64,000 bases of DNA from Strigamia acuminata (lineage: Eukaryota > Arthropoda > Chilopoda > Geophilomorpha > Linotaeniidae), in NCBI GenBank assembly GCA_949358305.1, contig OX442314.1, forward strand, positions 62,381,369-62,445,368, given 5' to 3'. This document shows positions 55,650 to 64,000 of this stretch, piece by piece. Under the pieces are notes generated by a model. The model saw only the letters and a program-made list of their open reading frames with translations. It made no database searches and was not told the origin of the DNA. Each line of letters opens with the position of its first letter. The first letter of the stretch is position 1. Made by a program: the position numbers and the translations under genes.

Positions 55650-58600
55650 ACTTTTTGCGACACACGCACCGTTAGAACAAACCCCAAAACAGAAGAATTT
55701 GTTTTTAAAGCAGTTACGTACAATGTACGCTCACTTCAAGGAAATACAAGACAAATCGAATTGCTAAACTGGATGAGGACGAATCCAGTCGACATAGTGT
55801 TTCTGCAAGAAACTCACGTGACCGACGAACTGCAAGTGCGATCGATCGAGCAAAATACTCCCGGCTTCAAGTGGCATTGGTGCTGCAACGTAGACGGCAG
55901 CGGAGGACTTGGAATTGGGTTTAAAGAATCGAAATTTACCAAAAGCAGCGTGCAGCACGAATGCAACAACCGAATCATGGTTTGGGACTGCGTTTGCGGC
56001 GACACTGCACTCCGATTAATCAACGCGTACGCACCGGTGGACATTACGAAAATCGAGGACTTCTACGACAAGCTTACCGTGTGCACAGACACCAACCGAA
56101 ACGTGATTATCGGCGGCGACTTGAACACGGACTTCGAATCGACCTCGAGGCGACACGCAAAATCGAAAAAACGACTCGAGAAACTGATGAACGACAAAAA
56201 CCTGATCGATGCGTGGCTTGCTGACGGTGGAAAGGGAGTACAACACTCCTTTAAGTGGCAGACCACGACCTCAAGACTCGACTACTGGCTAATGGAGAAT
56301 AATGGGCGTCTCCAGATCAAGGATTGCGCGATCGATGACGATTCGTTCTCGGATCACAATCCAGTCTTTTGCGCGCTTGGAGTCATCTCTAGAAAGAAAA
56401 TCAAATCGTTTTGGAAACTGAACACCGACCTGCTTGATGACCAGCGTTTTTGTGAGCGCTTTGCACAGAAATGGGAAGACTGGATTGACAAGCTGCCGCT
56501 GGAACCGCGAAGCTGGGAAACGATTAAGCGACGAATTAAACGATTTTGCACGACCGCATCGATCACAGCGTTCAAGAAGGCGAAGGAAAACCGGGAAAAA
56601 TTGATTTGGATGCGAGATATTTTGAAGAGGTCGAACCAGGACTCTTTTAAAAGCGACATCGAGGAAATTTCACGCCGTTTGAAAGAGTTGAACGTGACTA
56701 CGCAACGAGGAAACGCCATTTTCGCCGTAATCGAGGAGCGCGATTTTCTAGACAGCGTTGGCGACGATGCGAAGAGAAAGAAAGAAGCGGCAAATTCGAA
56801 ACGGGACATTGGTAATGTGTCTGTGAATGGCACAGTGATTTCCGACGAGGCCGCAATTCGTACCGCATTCATCGACTTCTACAACGAAAAATTCGGGCGA
56901 GTGGACGTAAACAAAGCCACCTGGACGAAATTTCACGGGAAATCGGATTCTGGCGACGTTTATTCGAACCTGGATGACGCCTTCACCGTGAAGGAAATCA
57001 CAGATACGATTGGCAGCTTGAGCAACAACCGCAGCCCAGGAATTGATGGAATTCCGGCCGAGTTTTACAAGAAATTCCGGGGACTCATTGCCCCTTATCT
57101 CTGTGCGTTGTGGAACACCAGCACGACGCTGACCAACTCCCAGAGGTCGGGCGTGATAACTCTGATCCCGAAAATCGAAAATCCGAGAGTGTGCAACGAC
57201 TGGCGACCGATCTCGCTGCTGTGCACCGACTACAAGATTTACACGAAAGTTTTAAACTCCCGACTTCGATCGCTGATCCAGGAAAAAATCGAGTGCGGAC
57301 AGTTCGGGGGCGTGAAGGGAAAACGAATTTCGGATGCGCAGATTCTCCTTGCATCGACTTGGAACCGGGGAATTTTAACCAACTCGTCCCTGGCGCTGCT
57401 CGCACTGGACCAACGTGAAGCGTACGACCGCGTCCACTGGGAATATTTGTGGAAGTCGTGCAAGGCGATCGGATTCACCGACCAGTTCCTCGAGCGCATC
57501 AAACAGTGCTACCGCGACATCACCTCGAAAATCAATATCAACGGGACTTTGACTGAAAACATCGAAGTTTCCAGAGGTGTACGACAGGGTTGCCCGCTCT
57601 CGATGACCCTGTACACCGTGTACATCGACACACTTCAGAAACGCATCCAGAACGACGAGAAAATCACGGGCGTTCGATTACAGGGCACGGAAATCAAGTC
57701 CACGGCGTTCGTTGACGACTTGACGCTCACGATCACCGACCCGAACTCGTTGGAGGCGATCCGTAACGTTTTTGGCGAGTTTAGAGACGCGACCGGCAGC
57801 GACCTAAACTTGGCCAAGAGCAAGGGACTCACGATTGGACCGGCGTGGACCGAGGACCACAAGAGGATGTTCCCGATCAACTGGAACGAGACTTCGGTTA
57901 AGATTTTGGGGATCGAGTTCGGCTACAATATGAAACGAGTTGGAAAACGAGCGTGGCGACTACTGGCGATCGAGTTGACCGCTACACTCAACGAATGGCG
58001 CGATAGGAATATGTCTTTTGTGCAGAAGGTGAGTTTTATCAAGCAGTACGTCCTGTGCAAAGTAAAATTCCTGGCCAGCGTGCATCTCCCAAGCCAGAAA
58101 TGGATGAAAGAGATGCAATCGAAACTGGTCAGGTTTGTATGGGGCGGAAAGGTGAATAGACTCCCTTTTGCCGGGACTTACCTGTGCGCCAGGAAGGAGG
58201 AAGGGGGCATCGGTCTGCCTCAGATCAAGACGTTGATCATGGCGTACGTCACCGAGCTGGCCGTGCGTAAAGTCAAGATGGAGAATCGAACCGAAAACTG
58301 GTCGGTGTACGTCACGCTGTATCTCGGCTACCACTGGCGGAAACTGGACCCTGAAATGGCAAGCATCAGGTTTGTACATTCCGAGACACGCGACACCTGG
58401 TTCGACTTTATCTACAAGACTTCGACCACTCACCTTACTGAATTTCCCGACGAATGGCGCGAGCTAGACGGAAACGGATGGTACTGGTGGTTCTACGCGA
58501 AAACGAACATCGCCGACCGGAACATTCGCGACTACTCGAGGGGAACGAACTGGAATCTTCTCTGGCGCAATTTGTGGTCTGCAAACATGCAGAACACAGT

Positions 58601-59042
58601 TTGGAAGATTTGCCAGAACGGAGTCCTATGTAGAGACCGTCTGTTCAAGATGAAGCTCCGGGACTCAGACTCGTGCCAGCGATGTGCCGCAACCGAAAAC
58701 GCCAAACACGTGATCTGGGATTGTCCGTATGCGCAGCGGATTTGGCTCGATCTGGCCAGCCTTTTTGATGCCAAGGACCTCGTATACGACAACGTGACTT
58801 TTAAAATACCCCCGAACATCGACGCGACAAAAAGGAGATTTTGGAATTTCCTGAACGGTCTGGTGATTCATTATTTATGGAGAGCCAGATGCGAGATCCA
58901 CCGAGGAAACAATTGGGATAAGTCTCAATTTTTTATTGTAATCTGGGCGGTTGCCAAAACAAACTTGGAAGCCGTACGAAAACGAAACGAGGACGCATGG
59001 ATCGAGCTAATGAAGAGCGGGCGAGGAATCATCGACAATTAA
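55650..59042 (+). CDS. ORF2 polyprotein: APE endonuclease, reverse transcriptase, C-terminal CCHC (element K)
   Basis: Same domain order and length as ORF2 of element F. APE motifs include TYNVRSL, FLQETH, IIGGDLNTDF, SRLDYWL and SDHNPVF. RT motifs include LALDQREAYD (A), RGVRQGCPLS (B) and AFVDDLTL (C), and a C-terminal CQRC-X7-H-X4-C knuckle is present. Differences from F lie outside these motifs. All catalytic residues I can identify are present and there is no stop or frameshift. As in F, no in-frame ATG precedes the first APE motif (the first is at 55773), and the frame equals that of ORF1; coordinates give the whole open frame from the preceding TAA. Confidence 0.9.
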   Translation, partial: TFCDTRTVRTNPKTEEFVFKAVTYNVRSLQGNTRQIELLNWMRTNPVDIVFLQETHVTDELQVRSIEQNTPGFKWHWCCNVDGSGGLGIGFKESKFTKSSVQHECNNRIMVWDCVCGDTALRLINAYAPVDITKIEDFYDKLTVCTDTNRNVIIGGDLNTDFESTSRRHAKSKKRLEKLMNDKNLIDAWLADGGKGVQHSFKWQTTTSRLDYWLMENNGRLQIKDCAIDDDSFSDHNPVFCALGVISRKKIKSFWKLNTDLLDDQRFCERFAQKWEDWIDKLPLEPRSWETIKRRIKRFCTTASITAFKKAKENREKLIWMRDILKRSNQDSFKSDIEEISRRLKELNVTTQRGNAIFAVIEERDFLDSVGDDAKRKKEAANSKRDIGNVSVNGTVISDEAAIRTAFIDFYNEKFGRVDVNKATWTKFHGKSDSGDVYSNLDDAFTVKEITDTIGSLSNNRSPGIDGIPAEFYKKFRGLIAPYLCALWNTSTTLTNSQRSGVITLIPKIENPRVCNDWRPISLLCTDYKIYTKVLNSRLRSLIQEKIECGQFGGVKGKRISDAQILLASTWNRGILTNSSLALLALDQREAYDRVHWEYLWKSCKAIGFTDQFLERIKQCYRDITSKININGTLTENIEVSRGVRQGCPLSMTLYTVYIDTLQKRIQNDEKITGVRLQGTEIKSTAFVDDLTLTITDPNSLEAIRNVFGEFRDATGSDLNLAKSKGLTIGPAWTEDHKRMFPINWNETSVKILGIEFGYNMKRVGKRAWRLLAIELTATLNEWRDRNMSFVQKVSFIKQYVLCKVKFLASVHLPSQKWMKEMQSKLVRFVWGGKVNRLPFAGTYLCARKEEGGIGLPQIKTLIMAYVTELAVRKVKMENRTENWSVYVTLYLGYHWRKLDPEMASIRFVHSETRDTWFDFIYKTSTTHLTEFPDEWRELDGNGWYWWFYAKTNIADRNIRDYSRGTNWNLLWRNLWSANMQNTVWKICQNGVLCRDRLFKMKLRDSDSCQRCAATENAKHVIWDCPYAQRIWLDLASLFDAKDLVYDNVTFKIPPNIDATKRRFWNFLNGLVIHYLWRARCEIHRGNNWDKSQFFIVIWAVAKTNLEAVRKRNEDAWIELMKSGRGIIDN

Positions 59043-59134
59043 CTCTTAATTGTTTGCCTTATTTATTACGAAAACTGTACATATTTTTCTACTGATTGTT
59101 ATTTTATTATTGAAATTGAAAAAAAAAAAAACTA

Positions 59135-59209
59135 GGTGTGCACTTGTACTCCTTTTTTTTTTTAGCTTTTGGAAACGGAAATAAACAAACCCTATTACGG
59201 GCTCTAAGC
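59135..59209 (+). promoter_or_regulatory. Conserved 3' terminal region (candidate RT recognition site), element K
   Basis: Same as in F except for a slightly longer T-run: ggtgtgcacttgtactcc, T-run, AATAAA, CCC-TATTAC-GGG hairpin, TAAGC. Confidence 0.6.
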
Positions 59210-59266
59210 TAAGCTGATAAGAACAGATACTACACTTTGATCTTAGCCAAAAGGCCGAGAAGCGAT
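59210..59266 (-). pseudogene. U2: U2 snRNA 5' fragment (nt 1-57), split by element K
   Basis: Consensus U2 nt 1-57, broken by full-length element K. Confidence 0.93.
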
Positions 59267-60821
59267 ACCTATCTAGCTGTCTCCAACTCAGCCAGTCTAC
59301 AAGCTAGCGCAAGTCGCAACGGTGTGTCATCCTTCTCAGCTAATTGTCATTTCACAATCATCATCACATTTCAAACTCTATCAGCTAAACTTCCTACTTG
59401 TTCATATTCTTCATGTCTTTTTTGAGGCTAATTTTATTCAACTTGACTTGAATCTTTGTTGGTTTGTCTCATTTGGAGAAAAAAGGAACTTATGGCGCAA
59501 TGTCATCAAACCGGAGCACCACCTGGCGGATCCCGAGTGCTTTAATGGATGCCAAAATGTTCGTTCGGCCCGATGCGTTTGTATCATGATTTCGGCATTA
59601 GAAAGAGGTCGAGAAATTCTGCAACCAGGCTCATTCGATTGGAAATTGCATTCCACACAAGCCTGTATGTTTTTCTACTTGATTTCATCGAGGAAAGATT
59701 CCGTTTCGGGCGATCGAAGCCGGCGACCGCATGGCAAATTTCGTGCTGGCAAATTTAATTTCAATTCGACCCTAAAAACAAAAAAAAATGAAAAATGAAC
59801 GGTTTAAAATATTTAAAAAATGTTTCCTGTGCAGAATTTGCCTCTCTTTCTAATGGTGCCAATAACTTTTTGATCTGTGCTACAGTTTTTTTTTTTTTTT
59901 TTTATTTTTCAAAAAACGATAACTGTCATTTGCCAAAGAAGGAATGAAATAAATCAACAAAATTTGTGAGAAATTGTGGGAAATTGTTGTTTAATGTTTC
60001 AAAAATTTGTCTACCTTAATAATTAGCATTGTCTAAAATGGATGAGTGTACACATTGCCCCATAACTGGTCTGGTCTGGTCTAAATATGACCCACGCTGC
60101 ATTCCTATATCAAAATTGCAATTATTTATCAGATAATTAAATAAATTAATAAAAATTCATCACAATTCACTGAGAAATTCATCAAAAGCCATCTAAATCC
60201 ATCTAAATCCATCAAAAGCCATCGAAATCCATCGAAATCCATCGAAATCTATCTAAATCCATCTAAATCCATCAAAAGCCATCGAAATTCACCAAGAAAT
60301 CATCAAAATTCACGAGAATTTCAACAAATTTCAAGAAAATTCCGACACCTACCATCAAAAGTTGATGAAAATCCATCTAATCCCATCAAATGCCATCGAA
60401 ATTCACCAAGAAATCTTCAAAATTCACGAAAATTGATCAAAATTTCAAGGAAATTCACGAAAATTGATCAAAATTTCAAGGAAATTCTGACACACCATCA
60501 AAAGTTGATGAAAATTTGGACAAAAATTTCATCAAAATCAATTTTAGAAATAGCATAGAGCCAGCCACATTTCAATTCAATTCATACAAACAGAATTAAA
60601 CAAAACAAAATAGCTGGAGCTGCTCACCTGACCAGCTCAGCTCAGCTCAGCTCACGGAATGGCACAGTCCTGCCAGCTCACTCCACCTTGTATAACCACA
60701 TGCATATATATACCCAGTACATACTACATGTAGACCAATACCCTAGTGTTATATAATAGCCTTTTTGTACCTCATTTCTAATTTTGTATTATTATTATTA
60801 TTATTATATGATTCTCCCGAA
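59267..60821. repeat. U2 array spacer (1555 bp)
   Basis: Same content as the unit-1 spacer; T18/C variant. No gene recognised. Confidence 0.9.
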
Positions 60822-61012
60822 GGAGTGGGCCGATCCTGGAGTTACTGCTATACCAGGCCAACCCGTGGCAGGGGTGGAGCAAGCTCCGAGCACCTCACCG
60901 CATTCCAAAAATCAGTTTAATATTCTGGGTCCTCAATGAGGACCGTATCAGATATTAAGCTGATAAGAACAGATACTACACTTTGATCTTAGCCAAAAGG
61001 CCGAGAAGCGAT
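60822..61012 (-). ncRNA. U2: U2 spliceosomal snRNA, uninterrupted copy 9
   Basis: Full 191-nt U2 with all landmarks and an empty target site. Probably functional. Confidence 0.95.
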
Positions 61013-62567
61013 ACCTATCTAGCTGTCTCCAACTCAGCCAGTCTACAAGCTAGCGCAAGTCGCAACGGTGTGTCATCCTTCTCAGCTAATTGTCATTTCA
61101 CAATCATCATCACATTTCAAACTCTATCAGCTAAACTTCCTACTTGTTCATATTCTTCATGTCTTTTTTGAGGCTAATTTTATTCAACTTGACTTGAATC
61201 TTTGTTGGTTTGTCTCATTTGGAGAAAAAAGGAACTTATGGCGCAATGTCATCAAACCGGAGCACCACCTGGCGGATCCCGAGTGCTTTAATGGATGCCA
61301 AAATGTTCGTTCGGCCCGATGCGTTTGTATCATGATTTCGGCATTAGAAAGAGGTCGAGAAATTCTGCAACCAGGCTCATTCGATTGGAAATTGCATTCC
61401 ACACAAGCCTGTATGTTTTTCTACTTGATTTCATCGAGGAAAGATTCCGTTTCGGGCGATCGAAGCCGGCGACCGCATGGCAAATTTCGTGCTGGCAAAT
61501 TTAATTTCAATTCGACCCTAAAAACAAAAAAAAATGAAAAATGAACGGTTTAAAATATTTAAAAAATGTTTCCTGTGCAGAATTTGCCTCTCTTTCTAAT
61601 GGTGCCAATAACTTTTTGATCTGTGCTACAGTTTTTTTTTTTTTTTTTTATTTTTCAAAAAACGATAACTGTCATTTGCCAAAGAAGGAATGAAATAAAT
61701 CAACAAAATTTGTGAGAAATTGTGGGAAATTGTTGTTTAATGTTTCAAAAATTTGTCTACCTTAATAATTAGCATTGTCTAAAATGGATGAGTGTACACA
61801 TTGCCCCATAACTGGTCTGGTCTGGTCTAAATATGACCCACGCTGCATTCCTATATCAAAATTGCAATTATTTATCAGATAATTAAATAAATTAATAAAA
61901 ATTCATCACAATTCACTGAGAAATTCATCAAAAGCCATCTAAATCCATCTAAATCCATCAAAAGCCATCGAAATCCATCGAAATCCATCGAAATCTATCT
62001 AAATCCATCTAAATCCATCAAAAGCCATCGAAATTCACCAAGAAATCATCAAAATTCACGAGAATTTCAACAAATTTCAAGAAAATTCCGACACCTACCA
62101 TCAAAAGTTGATGAAAATCCATCTAATCCCATCAAATGCCATCGAAATTCACCAAGAAATCTTCAAAATTCACGAAAATTGATCAAAATTTCAAGGAAAT
62201 TCACGAAAATTGATCAAAATTTCAAGGAAATTCTGACACACCATCAAAAGTTGATGAAAATTTGGACAAAAATTTCATCAAAATCAATTTTAGAAATAGC
62301 ATAGAGCCAGCCACATTTCAATTCAATTCATACAAACAGAATTAAACAAAACAAAATAGCTGGAGCTGCTCACCTGACCAGCTCAGCTCAGCTCAGCTCA
62401 CGGAATGGCACAGTCCTGCCAGCTCACTCCACCTTGTATAACCACATGCATATATATACCCAGTACATACTACATGTAGACCAATACCCTAGTGTTATAT
62501 AATAGCCTTTTTGTACCTCATTTCTAATTTTGTATTATTATTATTATTATTATATGATTCTCCCGAA
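61013..62567. repeat. U2 array spacer (1555 bp)
   Basis: Same content as the unit-1 spacer; T18/C variant. No gene recognised. Confidence 0.9.
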
Positions 62568-62758
62568 GGAGTGGGCCGATCCTGGAGTTACTGCTATACC
62601 AGGCCAACCCGTGGCAGGGGTGGAGCAAGCTCCGAGCACCTCACCGCATTCCAAAAATCAGTTTAATATTCTGGGTCCTCAATGAGGACCGTATCAGATA
62701 TTAAGCTGATAAGAACAGATACTACACTTTGATCTTAGCCAAAAGGCCGAGAAGCGAT
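62568..62758 (-). ncRNA. U2: U2 spliceosomal snRNA, uninterrupted copy 10
   Basis: Full 191-nt U2 with all landmarks and an empty target site. Probably functional. Confidence 0.95.
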
Positions 62759-64000
62759 ACCTATCTAGCTGTCTCCAACTCAGCCAGTCTACAAGCTAGC
62801 GCAAGTCGCAACGGTGTGTCATCCTTCTCAGCTAATTGTCATTTCACAATCATCATCACATTTCAAACTCTATCAGCTAAACTTCCTACTTGTTCATATT
62901 CTTCATGTCTTTTTTGAGGCTAATTTTATTCAACTTGACTTGAATCTTTGTTGGTTTGTCTCATTTGGAGAAAAAAGGAACTTATGGCGCAATGTCATCA
63001 AACCGGAGCACCACCTGGCGGATCCCGAGTGCTTTAATGGATGCCAAAATGTTCGTTCGGCCCGATGCGTTTGTATCATGATTTCGGCATTAGAAAGAGG
63101 TCGAGAAATTCTGCAACCAGGCTCATTCGATTGGAAATTGCATTCCACACAAGCCTGTATGTTTTTCTACTTGATTTCATCGAGGAAAGATTCCGTTTCG
63201 GGCGATCGAAGCCGGCGACCGCATGGCAAATTTCGTGCTGGCAAATTTAATTTCAATTCGACCCTAAAAACAAAAAAAAATGAAAAATGAACGGTTTAAA
63301 ATATTTAAAAAATGTTTCCTGTGCAGAATTTGCCTCTCTTTCTAATGGTGCCAATAACTTTTTGATCTGTGCTACAGTTTTTTTTTTTTTTTTTTTTTTA
63401 TTTTTCAAAAAACGATAACTGTCATTTGCCAAAGAAGGAATGAAATAAATCAACAAAATTTGTGAGAAATTGTGGGAAATTGTTGTTTAATGTTTCAAAA
63501 ATTTGTCTACCTTAATAATTAGCATTGTCTAAAATGGATGAGTGTACACATTGCCCCATAACTGGTCTGGTCTGGTCTAAATATGACCCACGCTGCATTC
63601 CTATATCAAAATTGCAATTATTTATCAGATAATTAAATAAATTAATAAAAATTCATCACAATTCACTGAGAAATTCATCAAAAGCCATCTAAATCCATCT
63701 AAATCCATCAAAAGCCATCGAAATCCATCGAAATCCATCGAAATCTATCTAAATCCATCTAAATCCATCAAAAGCCATCGAAATTCACCAAGAAATCATC
63801 AAAATTCACGAGAATTTCAACAAATTTCAAGAAAATTCCGACACCTACCATCAAAAGTTGATGAAAATCCATCTAATCCCATCAAATGCCATCGAAATTC
63901 ACCAAGAAATCTTCAAAATTCACGAAAATTGATCAAAATTTCAAGGAAATTCACGAAAATTGATCAAAATTTCAAGGAAATTCTGACACACCATCAAAAG
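62759..64000. repeat. U2 array spacer, cut by window end
   Basis: Same content as the unit-1 spacer up to the second catcaaaag inverted repeat, where the window stops. T-run of 22 followed by ATTTTTC. No gene recognised. Confidence 0.9.

Larger units (their letters stand above)
54061..59209 (+). mobile_element. Full-length U2-specific non-LTR retrotransposon K (5149 bp, Tx1/L1-type)
   Basis: Second complete element of the autonomous form, with perfect 17-bp target duplications (54044-54060, 59210-59226). Same order as F: 5' UTR with one monomer, ORF1, ORF2, 3' UTR. Both ORFs are intact. ORF2 differs from that of F at five amino acids by eye (K/E, E/K, I/T, E/D, K/R), and ORF1 has a 6-bp deletion. 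It shows independent private changes, so it is not just a copy made by the latest array duplication. Confidence 0.94.

Noticed and set aside
1-64000. Prokaryotic reading of the window (operons, Shine-Dalgarno sites)
   Set aside because: U2 snRNA genes in tandem, TPRT-type target duplications, AATAAA signals and non-LTR architecture show a eukaryotic nuclear locus.
1-64000. The periodicity as an artificial sequence or a pure assembly artefact
   Set aside because: Copies differ by linked substitutions, independent indels and distinct insertion patterns, which fits a real tandem array; local misassembly of unit order still cannot be excluded without reads.

Overview
The window is one stretch of a eukaryotic nuclear tandem array of U2 snRNA genes, heavily colonised by a non-LTR retrotransposon family that inserts at one exact nucleotide of the U2 gene. 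The U2 sequence (minus strand, 191 nt) has the branch-point recognition hexamer GUAGUA, the Sm site AUUUUUGG and a 5' end as in animals. Its 3' half looks closer to arthropod-type than vertebrate U2 from memory, so an invertebrate animal is the best guess; the species cannot be told from the window.

Layout: the basic repeat is about 1746-1749 bp (191 bp U2 plus a 1555-1558 bp AT-rich spacer). There are 21 U2 units (5' ends at 926, 2672, 6472, 8221, 9967, 13785, 17607, 19356, 21105, 24923, 31843, 33592, 37396, 41217, 42966, 46766, 50587, 52333, 59266, 61012, 62758). Ten are uninterrupted and eleven are split by an element on the plus strand, antisense to U2. Every completely visible insertion lies between copies of a 17-bp target duplication (taagctgataagaacag, U2 nt 41-57; one copy of one pair carries a substitution), just 3' of the branch-point recognition sequence.

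Two element forms share the target. Two full-length copies (F 26633-31786 and K 54061-59209, about 5.15 kb) encode ORF1 (nucleic-acid-binding protein with five CCHC knuckles) and ORF2 (APE endonuclease, reverse transcriptase, C-terminal CCHC), a Tx1/L1-type architecture; Keno is the described U2-targeting lineage I know of. Nine short copies (A partial, B, C, D, E, G, H, I, J; 2037-2056 bp when complete) are colinear relatives that keep the 5' UTR, an intact ORF1 and the 3' end but lack ORF2. They look like ORF1-coding, RT-less parasites of the full-length element, comparable in logic to HAL1 (half-L1) of mammals.

The likely working scheme (inference): ORF2 of the full-length element nicks the U2 sense strand after nt 57 and copies any RNA carrying the shared 3' terminus (a conserved GTGTGCAC-containing block, an AATAAA, a small hairpin and a TAAGC tail). 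The short elements supply their own ORF1 protein and exploit ORF2 in trans. Because insertions are antisense to U2, the elements should need their own promoter; the short elements carry a duplicated 175-bp 5' UTR monomer with a CACGTG-containing core, present once in the full-length copies. Copies and spacers show mosaic combinations of linked variants, so the array is also being reshuffled by unequal crossing-over or gene conversion.
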